DNA of 29,886 nucleotides. It comes from DASXTB01 sp036505615. GTDB lineage: Bacteria > Acidobacteriota > UBA6911 > JACQSX01. Shown piece after piece: positions 14,685-22,550 of this stretch. The notes beneath the pieces are model-generated. The model saw only the letters and a program-made list of their open reading frames with translations, ran no database searches and was not told where the DNA came from. The translations under genes and the position numbers were made by a program. The stretch spans positions 1 through 29,886 of the forward strand of contig DASXTB010000399.1 in assembly GCA_036505615.1 (NCBI GenBank). Reading direction: 5' to 3'. Position 1 is the first letter of the stretch; each line of letters begins with the position of its first letter.

Positions 14685-15374
14685 ATGATCGTCACAGCTT
14701 CGGAAGAATCAGCGACGCAATTATTCCCTTTGGCGCTGCGGGTGAAAGAGCTGGAAGAGCAGCTATCGACGGTCCATGTATCGCTGATTTGTGCCTTCAA
14801 TCAGATCCTCGATCTGAAGGATCTAAATACCGGCGTGCACAGCACGCGCCTGGCGGAATGGGCAGTGCGAGTGGCTGAAGACCTCGAGATTGACGAGGCG
14901 TGCCTGCACGATATTGAAGTGGCGGCGCTTTTGCACGACATCGGCAAAGTGGGTGTCCCTGATGCGATTCTTCAGAAGCCAAGCCGGCTGACCGACCAGG
15001 AGTACGAGTTAACGAAGAAGCACCCGGAATACGGATGGGCCATCGTACGTCTTTTTCCGGACCTGGAACGTGCCGGCCTGTTGATCCTGCACCACCACGA
15101 GAGGTACGACGGCGGCGGATATCCCGGTGGCTTGAAGAATCAGGAGATCCCCATTGGCGCGCGGATAGTTTCCGTAATAGACGCCTTCGACGCCATGATT
15201 TCAGCGCGACCCTACCGTGCGGGCCTACCCTGTGACGAAGCCCTGCGCCGCCTGATTGCCGCCAGCGGAACCCAGTTTGATCCTGCCGTGGTTCGTTGCT
15301 TTGTCCGAATTGCGGAAGCCGATATTCCCGCCGTCTTTGCCGCTACCGGCACATGCTCCTCAGTAGTTCTGTAG
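14685..15374 (+). CDS. HD-GYP domain phosphodiesterase
   Basis: A 229-residue protein that is almost entirely an HD-GYP domain, the type that hydrolyses cyclic di-GMP. Visible motifs are HSTRLAEWA, LLHDIGKVGVPD (the HD pair), KKHPEYGWAIV, LHHHERYDGGGYPGG (HHExxDGxGYP) and RIVSVIDAFDAM. Only about 35 residues precede the domain, so there is no recognisable sensor or receiver part. AGGGGA lies just before the ATG, 12 bases after the subtilase stop, suggesting one transcript. Its 3' end overlaps the 3' end of the convergent beta-lactamase-like gene by 15 bases. The nearby tandem GGDEF-derived proteins make a role in second-messenger signalling plausible, but those appear to be inactive as cyclases. 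Confidence 0.93.
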   Translation: MIVTASEESATQLFPLALRVKELEEQLSTVHVSLICAFNQILDLKDLNTGVHSTRLAEWAVRVAEDLEIDEACLHDIEVAALLHDIGKVGVPDAILQKPSRLTDQEYELTKKHPEYGWAIVRLFPDLERAGLLILHHHERYDGGGYPGGLKNQEIPIGARIVSVIDAFDAMISARPYRAGLPCDEALRRLIAASGTQFDPAVVRCFVRIAEADIPAVFAATGTCSSVVL

Positions 15375-16310
15375 GCGCTTGCGCCGCGTCTCCTGACGAA
15401 AGTGTGTGACCAGCGCTTCCGAGAGCCTGGCCATGGCAATAGTGGCCTCGTTGTCCGGCGTCCATTTTTGGTCTTCGGCGTCCTGCGCAAACAGACTGAG
15501 CAGGAAATCGCCTTCAGGAGTAAAGACGATGCCAACATCGTTGCGCACCCGATCCAGAGCTCCTGTCTTGTTGGCAACCTCAACCTTGGACCATTTCTCA
15601 CCGAAGAAGTAACGGGGTATTTGGTCGCGGTCTCGTTGCTTCTTCAAGATCGAGATCATCTGCTCGGAGCTTTCAGCGTCCACTAGTTCCTTGCGATAGA
15701 TCTTTTCGAACAATAGCAGCATGTCTTGAGGTGTGGTGACCCCCAAGCCCCACTTCTTCTGCTCATCGGGAAGCGGCTCGGTCGCCGGCCGAAATACCTT
15801 CTTAAAAAGAAGTGTACTGCTCAGTCCCAGCCGGCGCATTCTCTCGTTTACCGCCTTCACTCCCACACGGTCGATCAACATATTGGTAGCGCTGTTGTCA
15901 CTGAGCACAATCATGAGGACGGTGGCGTCCTTAACGGTCAGGTGGAGACCTTGCCCCAAATCTTGAAGAATCCCGGAGCCGGGGACTCTGTTTTCCTCCG
16001 TGAAGGCCATCAAGTCCTGAAGAGTAAAACGGTGTTCTTTTGCCTGGGCAAACACTTCCACCATGATCGGAACTTTGATAACGCTGGCGGTTTGAACTTT
16101 CTGGTCTCCCTGAAAATCAAACGCCTCGCCGGTTTTCAGATTCTTAGCCGCGAAGTAGATTTTCCCCTTGAAGTGTTCGACAATGGCCCGAACAGAGTCC
16201 GGAAGATCGGAACCGCATAGTTGCCGCGTGCAGCACAACGTCAGAAGCAGGACGAGAGCGTGAACTCGTAGTTTTTCATATTTCCCTTTGCCCTTCGAAC
16301 ACCTTTTCAT
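15360..16310 (-). CDS. Class A beta-lactamase-like serine hydrolase
   Basis: A 316-residue exported protein of the penicillin-recognising superfamily. A hydrophobic signal segment (HALVLLLTLCC) precedes the domain. The active-site serine motif is Ser76-Val-Ile-Lys79, the second motif is Ser137-Asp-Asn139, and the third is Lys248-Thr-Gly250. The omega-loop Glu of true class A enzymes (ExxLN) is not evident. Aligning TEPLPDEQ...TTP with the class A NEAIPNDE...TTP puts Phe at the position of Glu166. It may therefore be a slow or non-lactamase acyl-serine enzyme. The start at 16310 follows GGAG by about ten bases. The gene is convergent with the HD-GYP gene and overlaps it by 15 bases. Assignment to the superfamily is firm; resistance activity is not shown. 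Confidence 0.85.
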   Translation of the reverse strand: MKRCSKGKGKYEKLRVHALVLLLTLCCTRQLCGSDLPDSVRAIVEHFKGKIYFAAKNLKTGEAFDFQGDQKVQTASVIKVPIMVEVFAQAKEHRFTLQDLMAFTEENRVPGSGILQDLGQGLHLTVKDATVLMIVLSDNSATNMLIDRVGVKAVNERMRRLGLSSTLLFKKVFRPATEPLPDEQKKWGLGVTTPQDMLLLFEKIYRKELVDAESSEQMISILKKQRDRDQIPRYFFGEKWSKVEVANKTGALDRVRNDVGIVFTPEGDFLLSLFAQDAEDQKWTPDNEATIAMARLSEALVTHFRQETRRKRLQNY

Positions 16311-16633
16311 ATTCCTGATTCTCCTTCATTGGCTGCTCGCAGCGATCCCACCCATTCTCCAGAAACCAGGCGTAGGCCTTGCCGGATGTGAAGGCAGTGA
16401 GACTGTCTCAAAACTATGAACCACGGGGGACACTGGGAACACGGGGGATTTACTGATTCCTTTATCAATACGATTTACTGCCAATTTCAAAAGCCCCTGT
16501 GATCCCCGTGTTCCCAGTGTCCCCCGTGGTTTCACAATTTTGAGACAGCCTCCAGTCGCCTGCTCGACGAAAAATTTGCTGGACCCATTATAGTTCCAAC
16601 TCTTTGTCTCCCGCTGATAACATGGCCGCCGGG
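16311..16633. other. Intergenic region holding a long inverted repeat
   Basis: The spacer between the divergent beta-lactamase-like gene and the small paralogues. It holds the 48-base inverted repeat listed separately and otherwise no recognisable gene. Open frames across it only translate the repeat. Confidence 0.6.
16402..16550. repeat. Inverted repeat with 46-48 bp arms
   Basis: The left arm (16402-16449) and right arm (16501-16550) are near-identical reverse complements containing ACTGGGAACACGGGG and CTGTCTCAAAA, separated by a 51-base centre. A third, single arm lies at 27689-27732. The layout resembles a non-autonomous mobile element or a large palindromic repeat. No target duplication could be established. 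Confidence 0.8.
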
Positions 16634-16909
16634 ATGAGACGGCGATTTCGAATAAAAAATCAATTCTTTGCGGCGGAGACTTCTCGTGCCGGAGACTGCT
16701 TTGAGGTCAAAGTCTTCGGGTTAAAGACTCGTGACGGCTACTTTAAAGAAGAAAGTTTGAAACCAGTTCTCCGCCTACGCGGCAATGATGAGCTGGAGTT
16801 GTTGCTCCGCGCGGTGGCGGAAATGGAATCTTTATTACTCACGGACAGAAATAACGATGAATGCCAAGCGCTTCAAAATCCGGATGGCTCTCAAAGACGA
16901 ACTTCGTGA
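16634..16909 (+). CDS. Small unknown protein, first of tandem paralogues
   Basis: A 91-residue soluble protein of unknown function. The order of features, MRRRFRIKNQFF, then RAGDCFEVKVFGL, then PVLRLRGNDELELLLRAVAEMESLL, matches that of the next gene (KRFKIRMALK, KQGDCWEAQLYLL, PVLLRAGSEEAALEEMMNHL), so the two appear to be ancient duplicates. The start is uncertain. ATG at 16634 is chosen because it aligns with the start of its paralogue. ATG at 16622 and TTG at 16604 are also in frame. Its 3' end overlaps the next gene by 53 bases. Confidence 0.6.
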   Translation: MRRRFRIKNQFFAAETSRAGDCFEVKVFGLKTRDGYFKEESLKPVLRLRGNDELELLLRAVAEMESLLLTDRNNDECQALQNPDGSQRRTS

Positions 16910-17114
16910 AGCCGAGGTGCGGGCGCGCAAACAGGGCGACTGCTGGGAAGCACAGCTCTATCTCTTGCCGAGGGCCGGCGCCGATCCTTTTCTCTCGCAC
17001 GAAGAAAAGCTGGGCGCTCCTGTGTTGCTCCGCGCCGGCTCGGAAGAGGCGGCGTTGGAGGAAATGATGAATCACCTGAAGACGTTTTTTTGCCTGGAAA
17101 TCAAGGCAGAGTAG
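16857..17114 (+). CDS. Small unknown protein, second of tandem paralogues
   Basis: An 85-residue soluble protein beginning MNAKRFKIRMALKDELREAE. It shares the pattern GDCWEAxLYLL and a terminal helix (EEAALEEMMNHLKTFF) with the preceding gene and begins inside it. The predicted alpha/beta composition and small size suggest a binding or adaptor protein, but I cannot name a family. The frame opens 24 codons earlier. That extra part lies entirely within the first gene in another frame and is rejected. Confidence 0.6.
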   Translation: MNAKRFKIRMALKDELREAEVRARKQGDCWEAQLYLLPRAGADPFLSHEEKLGAPVLLRAGSEEAALEEMMNHLKTFFCLEIKAE

Positions 17115-17182
17115 CGCAATACGTCAGATCGGCCGCTGGGGCGACAAATTCGCAGGCGAAATGCTTGATCCTTTTGTTGCAA

Positions 17183-17248
17183 AAGCTTACGCTGTCGCCA
17201 GGACGGCTGTTGGTAGACTCGAGGCCCAGTCGAGTCTTGGGTAAGCTT
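17183..17248 (+). ncRNA. Candidate structured leader RNA (three-way junction)
   Basis: A compact fold is visible upstream of the PAS/GGDEF-like gene. The outer stem AAGCTTAC (17183-17190) pairs with GTAAGCTT (17241-17248). Inside, GCTGTC / GACGGC (17191-17207, 5-nt loop) and AGACTCGA / TCGAGTCT (17215-17237, 7-nt loop) form two hairpins joined by TGTTGGT. In total 22 base pairs lie in 66 bases, ending 26 bases before the ATG. It does not match the cyclic-di-GMP riboswitch consensus that I know. It could be a regulatory leader or a decayed palindromic repeat. Confidence 0.45.
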
Positions 17249-17274
17249 CGCATTCATGAAGAAGTGGCAGGGCC

Positions 17275-18321
17275 ATGAACGCTGTTTACTATTGGACTGA
17301 CATCAACGGCCGGATTACCGACATTCATCCGGCGATTTCTCAATATGGCTACGACCCTCAAGAACTGATCGGCCGCCCCGTGCTGGAAACCTGCCTGCAC
17401 GTCGCCAGCTTTGAAAACCTCGAAGCACAACTGCAGCGCACCGGCCTGGTGCGTGATTATGAAGTTCAGATCCGGACCCATCAGGGAGCGCTCATCGAGG
17501 CGTCTCTGGATGCGCGTCTTATTCTGGACAGCGAAGGTAAGCCGATCGCCGTCGAAGGCGCCCTGCGCGAAGTTGCGCGCGGCCAAGCCGGATCTCAAAG
17601 GCGGGAACAGGACGACGCCGCGCACAAGATGCTGCTGGGACTCACTCGCGACATGTACAATCCCCTCACGATTATCCTGGAGAATCTGTCGCTGGTGAAA
17701 TCGGAGGACTTTTCCCAAACGGCGCGGCAATCTCTCGAAGATATTGAGCGATGTGTCCACCAGATTAAGTTCGTGCTTGAAAAAATAGAAAATGCCGACT
17801 TGTCAAATCCCGCGCCGGTTGCCGGGACGCCTGATGTTTCTCATGATGTCGAAAGGCAGAAACTGGAAGAAGCTCTCAAGTCCGCTGTCATTACCGACCC
17901 TTTGACGGGCGCCTATAACCGGACTTTCTTCGACAAGCTCCTGGAAAAAGAGGTGGTGCGCAGCAAACGCTACAAACGCACTGTTTCCATCATGCAAGTT
18001 ACCGTGGAGCGTCTGAAAGGGATTGTCGACCGCTACGGGCGCGGTGTTGGAAATCAATTAATGGTCGAGTCGGCCCGCATATTGACATCAAGCATCCGCA
18101 CTTCAGACACGATGGCGCGATCCGGCGCCCAGGGCTTCCTAATTCTGCTGCCGGAGACGGACCAGGAAAGCAGCAGGATTGTGATTGAGAGAATTGAAGA
18201 AAAAGTAAAACGCTTCAATGAGTCTGTTTTTCTCCCTCCCTTGCAGCTCACGATTAGATGCTCTTTTTGCACAGGACCCGATGATGCGCCTAAGTCTCTG
18301 GCGGAACTGACCGGTAACTGA
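17275..18321 (+). CDS. PAS / degenerate H-box / degenerate GGDEF protein (copy 1)
   Basis: A 348-residue putative signalling protein. Residues 1-100 form a PAS domain (YYWTDINGRITDIHPAISQY ... GYDPQELIGRPV). Residues 115-170 resemble a histidine-kinase dimerisation helix (LTRDMYNPLTIILENLSLV), but the phosphoacceptor His is Arg125. Residues 195-345 are a GGDEF fold that keeps the DPLTGAYNR entry motif (208-216) but has RSGAQGF (282-288) in place of RYGGDEF. It should therefore be neither a kinase nor a cyclase. There is no ATPase domain. A tandem homologue follows 117 bases downstream. It may bind a ligand or nucleotide as a sensor or scaffold. The start is supported by the conserved MN/KPVYY opening shared with copy 2. 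Confidence 0.85.
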   Translation: MNAVYYWTDINGRITDIHPAISQYGYDPQELIGRPVLETCLHVASFENLEAQLQRTGLVRDYEVQIRTHQGALIEASLDARLILDSEGKPIAVEGALREVARGQAGSQRREQDDAAHKMLLGLTRDMYNPLTIILENLSLVKSEDFSQTARQSLEDIERCVHQIKFVLEKIENADLSNPAPVAGTPDVSHDVERQKLEEALKSAVITDPLTGAYNRTFFDKLLEKEVVRSKRYKRTVSIMQVTVERLKGIVDRYGRGVGNQLMVESARILTSSIRTSDTMARSGAQGFLILLPETDQESSRIVIERIEEKVKRFNESVFLPPLQLTIRCSFCTGPDDAPKSLAELTGN

Positions 18322-18438
18322 AACTCGATTTGTCGCCAAAGGACGGATATTTTTTGGGATGATTTGCGCTGCGCGCAACCTTCCCGCATGAGGCAAATGT
18401 GATAGGCTAAACAGCGTACCTCGTAGAATACATCACCC

Positions 18439-19533
18439 ATGAAGCCTGTTTACTACCGGACGGACATGGACGGCGTCATTGTCGACATTGATCCCTCTGT
18501 TTCCCAGCACGGTCACGAGCCTCGGGAGTTAATCGGGTCCCCGGCCTCTCCCAATTATCTCAGCTTCCATGATTTCAATGCTTTCATTGCCAAACTTCGC
18601 AGGTTTGGAGTGGTCTGCGACTATGAGGTGCAGCTGAAAACTAAGAATGGAGCGCTGATAGAAGCTTTACTGGACGCGCGCCTTGTCATCGGCAATGACG
18701 GACGCGCGACGGCAGTAGACAGTGTACTGCGCGAGTCTGTCAGGAACAGTGCCGAATTTGCCCGCCGCAGCCGCGACGAAGTGACAAGCAAGCTGCTGGA
18801 GGTCTTGACCCACGAGATCCACAATCCGCTGACGGGAATCCTGGGGAATCTGTCGCTGTTTAAGGCCGAGGAAACATCAGAGGCCGGTCGGGAGCGGCTC
18901 CAGGAGATTGAAAAATACGCTCGTGAAATCAGATCATATTTGGCGGAGTTGAAAGACCTGAAACTGCCCCAGCCGACCGCTCAAGGCGTCTCAGATTCGG
19001 TAAAGATTGCTCATGAGATTGAAAAGAAGAGACTTGAGTATTCGCTCAAGCTCATAACCGACCAGCTTACCGAAACCTACAATCGCCGGTTTTTCGACCA
19101 GTTTCTGGACAGAGAACTGATTCGCTCGAAGCGATACGGCTATACCGCCACTATTCTCTCCATCAGTATCGACAATCTCACAGACATCCAGTCAGGTCAG
19201 GGACACGCTGCCGTCAATAAAGCTCTAGTCGATACCGCCAATCTGCTGAAGTCATGCATCCGCAATTCTGACATCCTTGCCCGTAACGGTGAATGCAGCT
19301 TTCTGGTGCTCCTCCCGGAGACAGACAGCGAGCAAAGCCGGCACGTGCTTAGACGCATCGAGGAAAAGCAGGCTCGCCGCACTGAATCGGCTCAGAAGCC
19401 GGTCCTGCATCTGCAGATCAGGTCTTCATCCTGCCGTGGGCCTGAAGAGGGCCGGAAGTCTATAGCTGAGCTGACAGCGGCGGAAACGCGGCGCTCTTCA
19501 GAACCTTTGAAAAAATCAGAACCGCGCCCGTGA
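18439..19533 (+). CDS. PAS / H-box / degenerate GGDEF protein (copy 2)
   Basis: A 364-residue paralogue of the preceding protein, alignable without gaps through most of its length. It has a PAS domain at 1-100 (YYRTDMDGVIVDIDPSVSQH). The dimerisation helix has an intact H-box with His125 (LTHEIHNPLTGILGNLSLF), where copy 1 has Arg. The GGDEF-derived domain has RNGECSF at 282-288 instead of the cyclase motif, and the entry motif is worn (DQLTETYNR). No ATPase domain is present, so it cannot phosphorylate itself. It could accept phosphate from another kinase. A basic Ser/Glu-rich tail of about 25 residues ends it. Convergent with the SYLF gene. Confidence 0.85.
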   Translation: MKPVYYRTDMDGVIVDIDPSVSQHGHEPRELIGSPASPNYLSFHDFNAFIAKLRRFGVVCDYEVQLKTKNGALIEALLDARLVIGNDGRATAVDSVLRESVRNSAEFARRSRDEVTSKLLEVLTHEIHNPLTGILGNLSLFKAEETSEAGRERLQEIEKYAREIRSYLAELKDLKLPQPTAQGVSDSVKIAHEIEKKRLEYSLKLITDQLTETYNRRFFDQFLDRELIRSKRYGYTATILSISIDNLTDIQSGQGHAAVNKALVDTANLLKSCIRNSDILARNGECSFLVLLPETDSEQSRHVLRRIEEKQARRTESAQKPVLHLQIRSSSCRGPEEGRKSIAELTAAETRRSSEPLKKSEPRP

Positions 19534-19609
19534 GGGCGTGTGCGGGAAGCCGTAACAAGGTGGATTAGCGCGCGCTTGCTGTCGCCCCGTCCCTTTAGCA
19601 TTGCTCGAG

Positions 19610-20359
19610 CTATTTGACTACCTTTGGAGCGACTCGTCTTAGTTCATCTACAAAAGGCTTCACCACGGCGTTGGCAGCGACCGTTCCATTGAAAATGTCT
19701 CTGCTGGAGACATTGGCTCCGTAGACGGCGTGGTTTGAGTCATCGTCGATAGTCAAGGCGGCCCCGTCGAGTGAGATTCCGGCGAACAACCCCTTGCTTC
19801 GGGAATAGGAGTAAATAGCTGATTTTAGGTTTCCGGTCACACCCGCCTCGGCGGTGCGACCCACCGGACCGGCGACTGCCGACGCATCTGCCCCAATCTT
19901 AACCCGGTTTGCCAACAGGCTCTGCAATGTTGTTTCGTCGGTGAAGATCAGAATCAGATCCGTCGCCGAAACGCCAATTTGAAATCCTACACTGGCTCCG
20001 CCGATATCAATAAACGACGGCGTACCCCAGCCCCCTTTGCCGGTCCGCTTTGCAATTAGTCCTTTTCCCCAGCGGCCGCCAAAGCCAAAAGCTCCCTTGA
20101 CAACGTGCGGGATCACTGCGATAGCGTGTGCTTGATCCAGTAGATCCCGGGGGATACCCTTGTCGGGAGTTTTCATAATGTCGCCCAAAACCTCGGCCGC
20201 CTTCTGCGCGCGCTCCGATTCGTCTTTTGTGTCCTTTCCCAAGGCTGTCGCCGCTGGAGCCAGCAAACTCAGCAAGGCCACCGCTGCCACCGCCTTCTTC
20301 CTGAGTATCGATCTGCCTGAAAACGGCCGTACCTTCCAGTTCCTACAAAAACCCTGCAT
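19610..20359 (-). CDS. Exported SYLF-domain (Ysc84-type) protein
   Basis: A 249-residue protein with a signal peptide (AVAAVALLSLLAPAATALG) and a SYLF/DUF500 domain from about residue 60 to the end. Typical features are the AIAVIPHVVKGAFGFGGRWGKG start, GTPSFIDIGGASVGFQIGVS, the LIFTDETTLQSLLA segment and GLFAGISLDGAAL. The domain binds lipids in eukaryotic relatives. In bacteria these exported proteins are mostly uncharacterised. The ATG is supported by GGAGGG placed just upstream. Standing alone between repeat-rich spacers, it has no obvious functional partner here. Confidence 0.9.
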   Translation of the reverse strand: MQGFCRNWKVRPFSGRSILRKKAVAAVALLSLLAPAATALGKDTKDESERAQKAAEVLGDIMKTPDKGIPRDLLDQAHAIAVIPHVVKGAFGFGGRWGKGLIAKRTGKGGWGTPSFIDIGGASVGFQIGVSATDLILIFTDETTLQSLLANRVKIGADASAVAGPVGRTAEAGVTGNLKSAIYSYSRSKGLFAGISLDGAALTIDDDSNHAVYGANVSSRDIFNGTVAANAVVKPFVDELRRVAPKVVK

Positions 20360-20996
20360 AAACCCTCCAATTGTTTGGATTTCTTTAAGTCAAGCCCGGT
20401 GACTTCCTTCAAAACCAATGATTTAAAGTAAGCACCCCCACTTTGGATTGTATAAGCGAATGCAAGCCCCAGGCAAAAACCCGGAAACACCCGTCTATTC
20501 TTGTCGATGGGGTGCAACAAATTTTCCCGGTGATTGACCCGAGCCGGCCTTCCCCTCAAAAAATACTGCCGCGCTTCGTGTCGCACCCCTTCAGCATAGG
20601 GCCAGCCGGTGGCTCTCCAATTCGGCCCAAGGAACATGGGTTGTTCCTTGGGAGGGTGCATCCCGTGGACGGGTGTCGCAGACCGGGGGCGCCGCCAGCC
20701 TGAGGCGGGCTCTGCCCCCGGCTGTACTCTATGACGCCTTCGGCGTCTCCTTGTGCGGACTGCCATCCTTGCTGCCCATATTGGGTTGCGGCTACGCCGC
20801 GCTACGTCTCTGCGGTAAGTGTTTGTGAATAATCGAGGTAAGGCGCAGTTCGGATTTTTCGCACGTTCTCTGCCCCCGAGGTGGGCAAAGCGGCTCGAAG
20901 CGTTTCACTAGCCTGCCTTAAGAGTGAGGTTTAAAACCTTCTTGATCCGTCGCGGTTCTGCTACCATTGGTCGACTGGATAACCAAGGAGGAGCGG
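20360..20996. other. Intergenic region with several hairpins
   Basis: About 640 bases without a supported gene between divergent SYLF and the small exported protein. The left part (to about 20620) shows nothing clear. The rest holds strong palindromes. They are CCCAAGGAAC / GTTCCTTGGG at 20626-20652, and a CCGGGGGC / GCCCCCGG stem at 20683-20721 that encloses GCCGCC / GGCGGGC. Further ones are GACGCC / GGCGTC at 20733-20747 and GCGGC / GCCGC at 20788-20800. These are of the same kinds as in the 4425-4820 block. Two of the longer open frames here are repeat translation. Confidence 0.6.
20626..20800. repeat. Cluster of four palindromic hairpins
   Basis: Four consecutive stems of 5 to 10 bp or more, with the CCGGGGGC element nesting a second hairpin in its loop. 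The CCGGGGG...CCCCCGG stem is the same type as at 4524-4561 and 4728-4766. Confidence 0.7.
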
Positions 20997-21569
20997 ATGA
21001 AAAGAATCTTACGAGACAACTGTGTTGCGTCTGCACTAACCGCCGCAATCTTAATTTTTTGCTGCGCCGTTCTCTTGCTTCAAGCGCACGATCCGCGGAC
21101 GACAGCGAAAACTTTTTCCCACTCTCTTGACATTGAAGGAGCGGGCCAGTTTGGGCTCACCTACAAGGCGATGCACTTCAATGAGCCCGTTTACAAACGG
21201 ATGCAAACGGAGGAAGCTCTCCGTGACCGTATTAACGCCAACGTCTGGAATGCGATTGGTAAGGCCGACGTAGGCTTTGAGATCGCCGCGGCTGATCAGG
21301 CGATCCCGAAGGGAAAATATGGCTTCGGCTTGAATATAGAGCCAAACGAGGGGTTCACGGTGGTATTTAAGACGAGCGAAAAAACGATTAAAGTTCCGTT
21401 ACACGTGACCAAGGAAAATCCCGATGTCGCTTACCTGACATTTGCCATTTTTCCAACCGACAAACCGGACACATTTGTCCTGGAAGGTCGCTGCGGCAAG
21501 TATCGGGGCACAGCCGACTTGAAGGTTCCCTATCTGGCCGAACACACGCATCCAGCCGCAGGTAAGTAG
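20997..21569 (+). CDS. Small exported protein, DUF2911-like
   Basis: A 190-residue protein with a signal peptide or anchor (SALTAAILIFCCAVLLLQAHD). The rest looks beta-rich. The segment AADQAIPKGKYGFGLNIEP and the following short strands resemble DUF2911 proteins, in which a similar IPAGKY motif occurs, but the match is weak. The start is fixed by a perfect AAGGAGG six bases before the ATG at 20997. Ten more codons are open upstream and are rejected. It may be secreted or membrane-anchored. Function is unknown. Confidence 0.75.
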   Translation: MKRILRDNCVASALTAAILIFCCAVLLLQAHDPRTTAKTFSHSLDIEGAGQFGLTYKAMHFNEPVYKRMQTEEALRDRINANVWNAIGKADVGFEIAAADQAIPKGKYGFGLNIEPNEGFTVVFKTSEKTIKVPLHVTKENPDVAYLTFAIFPTDKPDTFVLEGRCGKYRGTADLKVPYLAEHTHPAAGK

Positions 21570-21752
21570 AACAGGCCCGAGACGGGGACAGCAGGATAAG
21601 GAGACAAGGCGACACGGGGACAAGGAGACACGGGGACGCGGGGACAGGGCGGAGGCGGGTCAAGGCGGCCACCGAAACCAACGTGCCTGCACGTCCCTTG
21701 TCCCCTTGTCGCCGTGTCTCCTTGCCGCCGTGTCTCAAGTTCCGGTTTCCGT
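21570..21752. repeat. Inverted array of GGGGACAAGGAGACA words
   Basis: Between convergent genes. The left arm (about 21577-21650) repeats GGAGACA, GGGGACA and GCGACACGGGGACAAGG. The right arm (about 21692-21736) is the complement (CCCTTGTCCCCTTGTCGCC, GTGTCTCCTTGCC). The arms can form a long imperfect stem. This is the same two-arm design as elsewhere, with its own word. Confidence 0.7.
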
Positions 21753-22550
21753 TCAGGAAACTCGCCGCAGGAATAACAGCAGCTTTTCGTTGAAGACCTC
21801 TGGGTTCTCCAGGTTACTCATGTGTGCGGCTCTCGGAATGACGTGCAACTCTGAGTTGGGGATCTTTTGATGCATCGCCCGGGCCGCGTCAAATGGCGTG
21901 ATGGCGTCCTGCTCTCCAACAAGGATCATGGTGGGGGCTTTGATTCTTGGAAGTGACTCAGTCGTGTCAGTTCGGGCGGCCAGCGCAAGGAGCGTCCCTG
22001 CAATGGCGAGAGGAGACATTCCAGCGATCACCCTGCGGATTCGGTCTACCAGCTCAGGTTTGTGTTCGAAGGTTCTTGCAGCGAAAACTCCCTTTACAAA
22101 CTGGTCTGCAAATGCGGCCGCTCCATGCTTCTTGACGCTCGCAATCCCGGCGGCGCGCTTCAATTTTGCTTCGTTCGAATCCGCCTCACTGCGAGAGTCG
22201 CAAAGGACGGCTGCGCGGACACGTTCCGGATTCCGTTCCAGCGCCCGCAGGGCGATGTATCCTCCCATGGAGAGGCCAACCAGGACCGCGCTCTCCATCT
22301 TCAGGTAATCGATCAAAGCGATCAGGTCATCGACGAAGAGTTCAATAGTGTATTGACCATCGCCCACGTTGCTTTGGCCATGACCCCGAACGTCATACGT
22401 CAACGCGCAATACTGGTCCTGGACTGCGGCCACCTGGCCCGACCACATTTCGCAACTGAAAGGGAACCCATGGATGAAGACAACGGGCAGCGCTGCGGGA
22501 TTTCCCGAGACTTCATAGAAAAGAGGAGTGCCGTTAATTGTGGATTTCAT
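21753..22550 (-). CDS. Alpha/beta-fold hydrolase
   Basis: A 265-residue soluble hydrolase. The oxyanion segment VVFIHGFPFSCEMW and the nucleophile elbow GLSMGG (Ser94) are clear. The acid is probably Asp in LVGEQDAITP, and the His lies in PRAAHMSNLENPE near the C-terminus. The sequence is close to 3-oxoadipate enol-lactonase and esterase-like members, but the substrate cannot be read from sequence. ATG at 22550 is preferred over the GTG four codons earlier because it begins the conserved MKSTINGTPLFYE and has GGAACTAGGG before it. No operon partner is seen. Confidence 0.9.
   Translation of the reverse strand: MKSTINGTPLFYEVSGNPAALPVVFIHGFPFSCEMWSGQVAAVQDQYCALTYDVRGHGQSNVGDGQYTIELFVDDLIALIDYLKMESAVLVGLSMGGYIALRALERNPERVRAAVLCDSRSEADSNEAKLKRAAGIASVKKHGAAAFADQFVKGVFAARTFEHKPELVDRIRRVIAGMSPLAIAGTLLALAARTDTTESLPRIKAPTMILVGEQDAITPFDAARAMHQKIPNSELHVIPRAAHMSNLENPEVFNEKLLLFLRRVS

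Noticed and set aside
17183..17248. tRNA or known cyclic-di-GMP riboswitch
   Set aside because: No TpsiC-arm or CCA-type pattern, and the conserved core of GEMM riboswitches is absent.
17275..19533. Active diguanylate cyclases
   Set aside because: Both proteins lack the GGDEF/GGEEF catalytic motif (RSGAQGF and RNGECSF instead), so cyclase activity is not claimed.
19547..19561. AAGCCGTAACAAGGT, one base different from the conserved 3' end of 16S rRNA
   Set aside because: The similarity stops after about 15 bases and no other rRNA helix sequence is nearby, so it is taken as chance.
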